This document shows, piece after piece, positions 13,485 through 19,154 of a stretch of 19,154 bases of DNA. The position numbers and the translations under genes were made by a program. The DNA is from JAWVEV01 sp033856535. Lineage in GTDB: Bacteria > Actinomycetota > Thermoleophilia > Miltoncostaeales > Miltoncostaeaceae. Location of the stretch: the NCBI GenBank assembly GCA_033856535.1, contig JAWVEV010000158.1:1-19154 (forward strand), in the 5' to 3' direction. How positions within the stretch are numbered: position 1 is the first letter of the stretch; every line of letters begins with the position of its first letter. The notes under the pieces are model-generated. The model saw only the letters and a program-made list of their open reading frames with translations. It ran no database searches and was not told the origin of the DNA.

Positions 13485-14306
13485 GTGCCCGACCCCACCC
13501 CGCCCTCCGCCGCCATCGAGACGCGCGGCGTCGGGGTCTGGCTCCCGGTGGACGGGACGCGCAAGCAGCTGCTCGAGGACGTGACCTGGCGGGTCGGCGC
13601 CGGCGAGCACTGGGTTCTGCTGGGGCCGAACGGCGCCGGCAAGACCACGCTGCTCCGGGTCGCCGGGGCCCGGCGGCACCCCAGCGAGGGCGAGGCATGG
13701 GTCATGGGCCGGCGGATCGGCGCCACCGACGTCCGCGACCTCTGGACCGTCGTCGGCGCGGTCGACGCAGGCGCCGCCAACCGCTTCCCGGAGCGGCTCA
13801 CCGCCGGCGAGGTGGTCCTCACCGGCGCCCGCGGGGTCATCGCGCCGCTGCGCCCGCGCTACACGGGCGCCGAGCTCGCCCGCGCCGACGAGCTCATGGC
13901 CCTGGTGGGCGTCGCCGGCCACGCCGGCCAGCGCTTCTCCACCTGCTCCACCGGCGAGCGCCAGCGCGTCCTGATCGCGCGGGCGCTCATGCCCGACCCG
14001 GCGCTGCTGCTGCTCGACGAGCCTTCCGGCGGTCTCGACCTGCCGGCGCGCGAGGCGCTGCTCCGCGCCGTCGACGAGTTGGCCGGCGCCCATCCGCGCC
14101 TGGCGACGGTGACGGTCACCCACCACGTCGAGGAGATCCCCGCCGCGGCGACCCACGCCCTCCTGCTCGCCGACGGCCGGGTGAGCGCGCAGGGCCCGAT
14201 CGGGGAGACCCTCACCGGCGAGGCGCTCTCCCGCTGCTTCGGCCTGCCGATCGCCCTCACCCGCCACGGCGGCCGCTACGCGGCCCGGGCGGACGGCGCC
14301 GCCTGA
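13485..14306 (+). CDS. Orphan ABC transporter ATP-binding protein
   Basis: The 273-residue ATPase has Walker A GPNGAGKTT (47-55), a signature variant CSTGERQRVLIARAL in place of LSGGQ, Walker B LLLLDEPSGGLDLPARE, and a switch His in VTVTHHVEEIP. The sequence ending SRCFGLPIALTRHGGRYAAR resembles stand-alone proteins annotated YlmA- or ModF-like rather than exporter subunits. No permease or substrate-binding gene lies next to it: its neighbours are the divergent propeller gene and the convergent SDH operon. GTG 13485 is the start suggested by homology with such proteins, and a leaderless transcript is likely. Substrate or role unknown; it may act with a permease elsewhere or in a non-transport role. 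Confidence 0.87.
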   Translation: MPDPTPPSAAIETRGVGVWLPVDGTRKQLLEDVTWRVGAGEHWVLLGPNGAGKTTLLRVAGARRHPSEGEAWVMGRRIGATDVRDLWTVVGAVDAGAANRFPERLTAGEVVLTGARGVIAPLRPRYTGAELARADELMALVGVAGHAGQRFSTCSTGERQRVLIARALMPDPALLLLDEPSGGLDLPAREALLRAVDELAGAHPRLATVTVTHHVEEIPAAATHALLLADGRVSAQGPIGETLTGEALSRCFGLPIALTRHGGRYAARADGAA

Positions 14307-14331
14307 GCTCGCGCCACCCGCGGCGGCCGCC

Positions 14332-14658
14332 TCAGCAGGCCCCGTCGCCCTCCAGGGAGCACGAGCCGCCCATCCAGTCGGGCAGCGACGCGATCGCCGG
14401 CCCCTCGCCCGTCCCGTAGGTGCCGTCGATGTAGGCCAGGATCCGCCGGCGGTCCCACACCGCCGTGTTCCCGTCCACCAGCATCGGCACCTGCGGCGGC
14501 TCGCCCTGGACCCGCACCAGCTCCGCCCGCGCCGCCGGGTTGCCCCGGACGGTCACGGAGGAGTAGTCCAGCCCCAGCGCGTCGAGCGCCTCCTTTACCT
14601 CGACGCACTTCCAGCAGCTGGGCGCGTCGTAGAGGAGGAGGGAGCCCGCCGCGGGCAC
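14332..14658 (-). CDS. Glutaredoxin-like thiol protein coupled to sdhE
   Basis: The 108-residue protein has a thioredoxin/glutaredoxin fold pattern: strand SLLLYDAPSCWKCVEVKEAL with the redox motif C15-W-K-C18, the middle helix (NPAARAELVRVQG), the cis-Pro segment QVPMLVDG, and the last helix TAVWDRRRILAYIDGTYG. This also matches the N-terminal domain of glutathione S-transferases. The tail adds two cysteines (GSCSLEGDGAC). Start GTG 14658 lies two bases after the sdhE stop, with no clear ribosome site, so reading probably depends on coupling. It is the last gene of the SDH operon. A link to cysteine or iron-sulfur upkeep of the complex is inference. It converges with the orphan ABC gene, 25 bases away. 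Confidence 0.8.
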   Translation of the reverse strand: MPAAGSLLLYDAPSCWKCVEVKEALDALGLDYSSVTVRGNPAARAELVRVQGEPPQVPMLVDGNTAVWDRRRILAYIDGTYGTGEGPAIASLPDWMGGSCSLEGDGAC

Positions 14659-14660
14659 GA

Positions 14661-15545
14661 TCAGACCCCGACGGTCTCCAGCACCCGGTCCACCGGGACC
14701 ATGTGGCGCTTGAAGTCCATGATCTTCGTGTCCAGCCCGAGCGCGAGGCCGATCAGCTGCGGCAGGTGCAGCACCGGCATGTTGTACTCGGTCGCGTTCG
14801 CCGCCTCGGCCTTGCGCTGGTAGGCGTCCATTGCCAGGTGGCAGAGCGGGCACGGGGTGACCATGCAGTCGGCCCCGGCGTCGCGCGACTGGGACAGGGC
14901 CAGGTGCGACTCCTTCATCGCCACCGGCTCGCGGGCCAGGATGATCGGGAAGCCGCAGCACTTGGACTTGGCCTCGTAGTCGGCCACCTCGCCGCCGAGC
15001 GCGACGATCAGGCGCTCGAGGGACTGGGGCCGGTCCGGGTCCTCGAAGCCCATCACGGACGAGGGCCGCAGCAGCTGGCAGCCGTAGTAGGGCGCGACGC
15101 GCAGGCCGTTCAGGCCGCGCGGGCCCCGCTGCTCGAGCAGGGAGAGACCCTCCTCGGTGGCCAGGTACCAGAGGAGGTGGGTGACCTCCTTGGTGCCCTC
15201 GTACGGCCGCGCACCGGCCTTGACCAGCTCCTCGTTGACCGTCTCGAGCAGCCGCGGGTCCTCCTTCACCATCTTGTTCGCCCGCCGCAGGTTGAGCGTG
15301 CAGACGTTGCAGATGGTGAGGACGTCGACGCCCATCTCCTCGGCCTGGGAGAGGATGCGGACGTTCAGCGTGAGGTACAGGTTCGGCTTGGCCTCGGCGA
15401 TGTCGCCGGCGCCGCAGCAGGTGGCCGCGGGCATCGGCAGCAGCTCGATGTCGAGCATGGGGGCGAGCGCCTTGGTGGTGGCGTTCAGCTCCTTCGAGCT
15501 GAACTCGGCGACGCAGCCGGGGTAGTACGCGAAGGCGGTCGCCAT
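14661..15545 (-). CDS. sdhE: Succinate dehydrogenase subunit E (HdrB-like, two CCG domains)
   Basis: The 294-residue protein has two cysteine-rich CCG domains: C11, CCG at 43-45, C79-x2-C82, and C156, CCG at 196-198, C232-x2-C235. This is the architecture of heterodisulfide reductase subunit B and of SdhE in type-E succinate dehydrogenases (Sulfolobus, Campylobacter, Wolinella). There are no transmembrane helices; such subunits attach the catalytic dimer to the membrane through amphipathic helices, replacing SdhC/D, and probably carry electrons to or from quinone. ATG 15545 begins one base after the sdhB stop (TGACATG). Note this is not the flavinylation factor also called SdhE. Automatic annotation often names it a heterodisulfide reductase subunit. 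Confidence 0.9.
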   Translation of the reverse strand: MATAFAYYPGCVAEFSSKELNATTKALAPMLDIELLPMPAATCCGAGDIAEAKPNLYLTLNVRILSQAEEMGVDVLTICNVCTLNLRRANKMVKEDPRLLETVNEELVKAGARPYEGTKEVTHLLWYLATEEGLSLLEQRGPRGLNGLRVAPYYGCQLLRPSSVMGFEDPDRPQSLERLIVALGGEVADYEAKSKCCGFPIILAREPVAMKESHLALSQSRDAGADCMVTPCPLCHLAMDAYQRKAEAANATEYNMPVLHLPQLIGLALGLDTKIMDFKRHMVPVDRVLETVGV

Positions 15546-15546
15546 G

Positions 15547-16500
15547 TCAGATCGTCTCCTTGACGTTCTTCATCAGGCTCTGGACCTCTTTGAGCTTCTT
15601 GATCCGGTGGGGGATCGGCGAGGGCGCCTTTCCCTTGCGGAGCATCTGCAGCGCGAAGGGCAGGTCCAGGTGGGCCTTGATCGGGTCCGTGTAGGGCACG
15701 AGCAGCGACTCGTTGAGCTTGCCGCCGGTGCGCATGGAGATCAGGAAGGCCTTGGCGTGGCGGGCGCCCTTGTCGCGGGTCACGCCCTCCGCGAAGGCGA
15801 CGCCGCCGAGCTTCTCGATCGCGTCGCGCGGGTTGACGCCCTTGGGGCAGCGCTCGTTGCAGTACATGCAGCGGGTGCAGTCCCAGATGCCGTGGTCGCC
15901 CGAGTAGAGCTTGGCGCGCTCCTTGCGCTGCCCGTCGCGCTCGTCGCCGGCGAAGCGGTAGCCCCAGGCGAAGGCGGCGGGGCCGACGAACTCCGGGTCG
16001 GCCATGAACGAGTTGCACTCGCTGTAGCAGGCCGCGCAGAGGATGCACTTGCTCTCGTCGTAGACCTTCTGCATCGCCTCCTTGGAGACGATCCGCTCAC
16101 GGCCGTCGGCCGGCGGAGGCCCGTCGGGGATCAGGTACGGCTTGACCGACTTGAACTTCTCCCAGAAGGGGTCCAGGTCGACGATCAGGTCCTTCAGCGG
16201 GCGGAAGTTCCCGAGCGGGTCGACCGAGATGCGGTCGGTCTTGAACTCCTTCTTGACCTCCTCCACCTGGGACATGCAGGCCAGCACGGTCTTGCCGTTG
16301 GCCTTGCAGGCACAGGAGCCGCAGATCGCGCTGCGGCAGGAATAACGCACCGCCAGCGTCCCGTCCTGCTCGTTCTGCAGGTCGAGGATCGCGTCGAGCA
16401 GGGTCATCTCGGAGTCGTGCTCGAGCGAGAAGTCCTGCCGGTACGCCTCGTCCGAGACGTCGGGCTGGTAGCGGAAGATGTCGAAGGTCGTCGTCGGCAT
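15547..16500 (-). CDS. sdhB: Succinate dehydrogenase iron-sulfur subunit
   Basis: The 317-residue protein carries electrons from FAD in SdhA toward quinone. The N-terminal plant-type ferredoxin domain has cysteines C55, C60, C63 and C75 (YSCRSAICGSCAC...LAC) for [2Fe-2S]. The C-terminal domain has C152-x2-C155-x2-C158-x3-C162 and C208-x2-C211-x2-C214-x3-C218-P. In classical SdhB the second motif lacks the C211 equivalent, giving [3Fe-4S]; the extra Cys here predicts a second [4Fe-4S], as known for Sulfolobus-type enzymes. It is longer than E. coli SdhB (238) by a basic C-terminal tail (RIKKLKEVQSLMKNVKE). ATG 16500 begins one base after the sdhA stop. Confidence 0.95.
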   Translation of the reverse strand: MPTTTFDIFRYQPDVSDEAYRQDFSLEHDSEMTLLDAILDLQNEQDGTLAVRYSCRSAICGSCACKANGKTVLACMSQVEEVKKEFKTDRISVDPLGNFRPLKDLIVDLDPFWEKFKSVKPYLIPDGPPPADGRERIVSKEAMQKVYDESKCILCAACYSECNSFMADPEFVGPAAFAWGYRFAGDERDGQRKERAKLYSGDHGIWDCTRCMYCNERCPKGVNPRDAIEKLGGVAFAEGVTRDKGARHAKAFLISMRTGGKLNESLLVPYTDPIKAHLDLPFALQMLRKGKAPSPIPHRIKKLKEVQSLMKNVKETI

Positions 16501-16501
16501 G

Positions 16502-18196
16502 TCAGTAGGACCTCACCTGGGGCTGGTACTTGGTCACCGTCACCTCGGAGTAGTCCAGGCGGATCTCGTCGTCCTCCAGGTAGGCCAAGGTGTGCTTCAT
16601 CCAGTTGTCGTCGTCCCGCTCCGGGTAGTCCGTCCGGGAGTGGGCGCCGCGGCTCTCGGTGCGCTCGATGGCGCCCGTGACCATGGTGTCCGCGAGGTCG
16701 AGCAGGAAGCCGGTCTCGATCGTGTGGATCAGCGACTGGTTGAAGGTGCGGCCCTTGTCGGTGACCACGACGTTCTTGAACTGCTGGCGCAGGTCGGTCA
16801 CGACCGACTTGGCCTCCTGGAGCTCGTCGTCGTTGCGGAAGACGCCGACCTTCTCCTGCATCGTGTCGGCGAGCTTGTCGCGGATCTCGTGCTGACGCGG
16901 CCCGTCCTGGCGATCGAGCAGCCGGCGCAGCTTGCGCTCGTAGTCGTGCGCGGCGGCCGGGCTCGCGCCGGGGGCCTTGCCGTTGTGGCTCTCGGCGACG
17001 AACTGGGCCGCGGCGTCGCCGGTGCGGGCGCCGTAGACGACCGCCTCCAGCAGCGAGTTGCCGCCCAGGCGGTTCGCGCCGTGGACCGAGACGCAGGCGC
17101 ACTCGCCGGCGGCGAAGAGGCCCGGCATGTGCGGGGCGGCGCCGTGCGAGTCCACATGCACGCCGCCCATGTGGTAGTGCGCGCCGGGCCGGATCGGGAT
17201 CGGGGCGTCGATCGGGTCGACGCCGGCGAAGGCCATCGCCAGCTCGCGGATCTGGGGCAGCCGCTCCATGATGCGCTCGCGCCCGAGGTGGCGCAGGTCG
17301 AGCATCACGCAGCCGTTGATGCCGCGGCCCTCGAGGATCTCGGTGGCCTCCGAGCGCGACACCACGTCGCGCGAGGCAAGCTCCAGCTTGTTGGGGGCGT
17401 ACTTGCTCATGAAGCGCTCGCCCTCGGAGTTGAGCAGGTAGCCGCCCTCGCCCCGCGCGCCCTCGGTCACCAGCACGCCGTTGGTCTTCAGCGTGGTGGG
17501 GTGGAACTGCATGAACTCCATGTCCTTGAGCGGGACGCCGGCGGCCAGGGCCAGGCCCATGCCGTCGCCGGTCGAGGAGTGGGAGTTGGTGGAGGGCCGG
17601 TAGACGCGGCCGGCGCCGCCGGTCGCGAGCACGACGGCCTTGGCCGCGATGGTCTCGACCGTCCCGTGGACCATGTCGTAGGAGACGACCCCGCAGCAGG
17701 CGCCGTGGGCGTCGGTCACCAGCTCGGTGACGAAGTGCTCCTCGTAGGTCGGGATCTCGTACTTCACGCACACGGTGTAGAGCGTGTGGAGGATGACGAG
17801 GCCGGTGAGGTCCGCCGCGAAGCAGGTGCGCGGGAAGCCGGCGCCGCCGAACGGGCGCTGGGCGATGCGCCCGGTCTCCTCGGAGCGGCTGAAGACGGCG
17901 CCCCAGTGCTCGAGCTGGATGATCTCCTTCGGCGCCATCTCACAGAGGATCTCGATGGCGTCCTGGTCGCCGATGTAGTCGGCGCCCTTGACCGTGTCGA
18001 AGGTGTGGTTGTCGGGGTTGTCGTCGGTCGCGTTGCCGAGCGCCGCGTTGATGCCGCCCTGGGCCGCGCCGGAGTGGCTCCGGACCGGGTGCACCTTGGT
18101 GACCAGCGCGACGTCCACGCCCGCCTCGTGGGCGGCGATGGCTGCCCGCATCCCGGCAAGGCCGGCCCCCACGACCACGACGTCATGGCTCAGCAA
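16502..18196 (-). CDS. sdhA: Succinate dehydrogenase/fumarate reductase flavoprotein subunit
   Basis: The 564-residue protein oxidises succinate to fumarate. Seen: FAD-binding GAGLAG (10-15), the covalent flavin His H41 in VRSHSGAAQGGI, substrate residues in HPTTLKTNGVLVTEGARGEGGYL, HYHMGGVHVD, and ANRLGGNSLLEAVVYG, plus the C-terminal HSRTDYPERDDDNWMKHT typical of SdhA/FrdA. There is no Tat signal peptide, so the enzyme should face the cytoplasm, unlike the periplasmic MfrA forms. The start is a TTG at 18196, with GGAGGG about ten bases upstream; no ATG or GTG fits better. First gene of sdhA-sdhB-sdhE-glutaredoxin-like. Direction of reaction in vivo cannot be told from sequence; the TCA neighbour favours succinate oxidation. 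Confidence 0.95.
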   Translation of the reverse strand: MLSHDVVVVGAGLAGMRAAIAAHEAGVDVALVTKVHPVRSHSGAAQGGINAALGNATDDNPDNHTFDTVKGADYIGDQDAIEILCEMAPKEIIQLEHWGAVFSRSEETGRIAQRPFGGAGFPRTCFAADLTGLVILHTLYTVCVKYEIPTYEEHFVTELVTDAHGACCGVVSYDMVHGTVETIAAKAVVLATGGAGRVYRPSTNSHSSTGDGMGLALAAGVPLKDMEFMQFHPTTLKTNGVLVTEGARGEGGYLLNSEGERFMSKYAPNKLELASRDVVSRSEATEILEGRGINGCVMLDLRHLGRERIMERLPQIRELAMAFAGVDPIDAPIPIRPGAHYHMGGVHVDSHGAAPHMPGLFAAGECACVSVHGANRLGGNSLLEAVVYGARTGDAAAQFVAESHNGKAPGASPAAAHDYERKLRRLLDRQDGPRQHEIRDKLADTMQEKVGVFRNDDELQEAKSVVTDLRQQFKNVVVTDKGRTFNQSLIHTIETGFLLDLADTMVTGAIERTESRGAHSRTDYPERDDDNWMKHTLAYLEDDEIRLDYSEVTVTKYQPQVRSY

Positions 18197-18235
18197 TGTC
18201 CCGTGCCCTCCGCTCCGATGACGAACCTGTCAAAG

Positions 18236-18241
18236 AGAGTA
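18236..18241 (-). promoter_or_regulatory. Candidate -10 element for the sdh operon (TACTCT)
   Basis: On the reverse strand GTACTCT lies about 40 bases before the sdhA TTG, giving a leader of roughly 30 bases that contains GGAGGG. TTGACA occurs just downstream of it but has no matching -10, so TACTCT is preferred. Confidence 0.35.
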
Positions 18242-18389
18242 CCTGACCCGCCTTCGCCGATTCAGTGGCATCCGGCCCCCCTCGGAGCGTCCGTCCGGGT
18301 CCTCCCGAGGGGGTCCCGGCGCCCTGCCGCCGGGCCGCCCGGCGCGTCGCGGCGGGCGGGGTACCCGTCGCCCTTCGCGGGCCGCTGGC

Positions 18390-18395
18390 TATACT
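18390..18395 (+). promoter_or_regulatory. Candidate -10 element for the isocitrate dehydrogenase-family gene (TATACT)
   Basis: TATACT, preceded by GGC, is the best -10 match in this window. A transcript would begin near 18402, just before the hairpin at 18407-18428. No consensus -35 is seen. Confidence 0.5.
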
Positions 18396-18406
18396 CCGGA
18401 CGTTTT

Positions 18407-18428
18407 GCGGCCGCCTCCGGGCGGCCGC
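18407..18428 (+). promoter_or_regulatory. Leader hairpin with UNCG-class tetraloop
   Basis: GCGGCCGCC (18407-18415) pairs perfectly with GGCGGCCGC (18420-18428) around TCCG. The closing C-G pair and UCCG loop form the very stable cUNCGg class. It begins about five bases after the inferred transcript start and ends 17 bases before AAGGAG, so it would cap the mRNA 5' end without hiding the ribosome site. Confidence 0.6.
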
Positions 18429-18457
18429 GCGTGAGTAAGCGTCCGAAGGAGCCCGTC

Positions 18458-19154
18458 TTGGCATATCGCGTCACCTTCATCCCCGGCGACGGCACCGGGC
18501 CGGAGATCGCGGAGGCCACCCGCCGGGTCCTCGACGCGACCGGCGTCGAGTTCGACTGGGACGTGCAGGAGGCCGGCGTCGACATCATGGAGGAAGCCGG
18601 CACCCCGCTTCCGCAGAACGTCCTCGACTCGATCCGCGAGAACAAGGTCGCCATCAAGGGCCCGATCACCACACCGGTCGGCCACGGCTTTCGCAGCGTC
18701 AACGTCGCGCTTCGAAAGGAGCTCGACCTGTTCGCCTGCGTACGCCCGTGCAAGAGCTACGAGGGCGTCCGCACGCGGTTCGACCACATCGACCTGGTCT
18801 TCGTCCGCGAGAACACCGAGGACCTCTACGCCGGCATCGAGTTCGAGAAGGACACGCCCGAGGAGCTCGAGCTGAAGGCCAAGATCGAGCAGCTCTTCCC
18901 CGGGGCCCACATCGGCGACCACGCCGGCATCTCGATCAAGCCGATCTCGGTCGAGGGCACCCGCCGCGTGGTCGAGTACGCCTTCCGCTACGCCGAGGCG
19001 AACAACCGCCGCAAGGTGACGGCGGTCCACAAGGCCAACATCATGAAGCACACCGACGGCCTCTGGCTCGCGGTCGCGACCGAGGTGGCCAAGGACCACC
19101 CGGACATCGAGCCGTGGGTGGCCTCGAACATCGCCGCCTCGGTGCCGATGTTGC
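18458..19154 (+). CDS. Isocitrate/isopropylmalate dehydrogenase family protein, probably NAD-dependent isocitrate dehydrogenase (3' end outside window)
   Basis: The frame is open to the window edge: 232 residues of an expected 330-480. It begins MAYRVTFIPGDGTGPEIAEATRR, the family N-terminus. It continues with KGPITTPVGHGFRSVNVALRKELDL, RPCKSYEGVRTRFDHIDLVFVRENTEDLYAGIEF (substrate-binding Ser and Arg residues) and KVTAVHKANIMKHTDGLW (catalytic Lys), with the metal-binding Asp residues not yet reached. The VRENTEDLYAGIEF phrase points to isocitrate rather than isopropylmalate or tartrate dehydrogenases. TTG 18458 is chosen because AAGGAG stands six bases upstream; in-frame GTG 18431 would add nine residues but lacks a ribosome site. 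Divergent from the sdh operon, linking two TCA-cycle steps. Confidence 0.9.
   Translation, partial: MAYRVTFIPGDGTGPEIAEATRRVLDATGVEFDWDVQEAGVDIMEEAGTPLPQNVLDSIRENKVAIKGPITTPVGHGFRSVNVALRKELDLFACVRPCKSYEGVRTRFDHIDLVFVRENTEDLYAGIEFEKDTPEELELKAKIEQLFPGAHIGDHAGISIKPISVEGTRRVVEYAFRYAEANNRRKVTAVHKANIMKHTDGLWLAVATEVAKDHPDIEPWVASNIAASVPML

Noticed and set aside
14307..14331. Terminator between the convergent ABC ATPase and glutaredoxin-like genes
   Set aside because: GCCGCC and GGCGGC flank the gap but the loop would be about 17 bases and the stem only six; too weak to call.
12098..14419. Long plus-strand frame across the ScyD-like and ABC genes
   Set aside because: Low-complexity Arg/Pro/Gly sequence lying over two confident genes; a shadow of high GC content.
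18210..18235. TTGACA read leftward as a -35 for sdhA
   Set aside because: No -10-like hexamer lies 16-18 bases after it; the DNA there is the GC-rich ribosome-site region.
1..19154. tRNA, rRNA, CRISPR array, transposase, integrase or attachment site
   Set aside because: None seen by eye on either strand: no regularly spaced repeats beyond the two 27-bp units, no cloverleaf-like sequence and no mobility gene. A covariance-model scan was not possible here.

Overview
The window is a very GC-rich, gene-dense bacterial chromosome segment. It is most consistent with an actinobacterium, possibly of the Thermoleophilia (Gaiellales/Solirubrobacterales) type. The clues are a large SRP RNA with an Alu domain directly before dnaX, the dnaX-ybaB-recR block near lysC-asd (a linkage also known from Streptomyces), an F420/FMN split-barrel enzyme, many GTG/TTG starts, and an anchorless SdhABE succinate dehydrogenase. 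The lineage is inference; no marker gene was compared.

Layout. 94-1210: a PPOX-fold oxidoreductase, a convergent small hypothetical gene and a divergent small two-helix membrane protein. 1262-4254: SRP RNA (ffs), then dnaX, ybaB and recR; recR has no recognisable start codon at the expected place. 4281-7712: an ABC-2 cassette in the order ATPase-permease-ATPase-permease, with three GTGA stop/start overlaps. 7811-9018: a single-pass membrane protein overlapping an ECF-type sigma factor by ATGA. 9126-11355: lysC and asd, the first two common steps of aspartate-family amino acid synthesis; lysC has a credible internal start for a separate regulatory (beta) subunit. A strong hairpin terminator follows asd.

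11415-12171 holds a leftward orphan gene with a Cys/His zinc-like motif and a possible helix-turn-helix. Upstream of it are two 27-bp inverted-repeat units exactly 69 bp apart, with a compensatory change in the arms. Next come a secreted ScyD/ScyE-like beta-propeller protein (leftward) and a rightward orphan ABC ATPase that may be leaderless.

14332-18196 is a leftward operon sdhA-sdhB-sdhE-glutaredoxin-like gene. SdhE has two CCG domains instead of hydrophobic SdhC/D anchors, and SdhB carries an extra cysteine where classical enzymes have a [3Fe-4S] ligand gap, which are the hallmarks of type-E (SdhABE) enzymes. Divergent from it, from 18458 to the right edge, is a partial isocitrate/isopropylmalate dehydrogenase-family gene. 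Its leader contains a 9-bp hairpin with a UNCG-class tetraloop. The two TCA-cycle units share one divergent intergenic region of about 260 bp.

No tRNA, rRNA, CRISPR array, insertion sequence or prophage gene was seen. The least explained material is the paired inverted repeats with the adjacent orphan gene, the recR start, and the type-E SDH with its coupled glutaredoxin-like gene.
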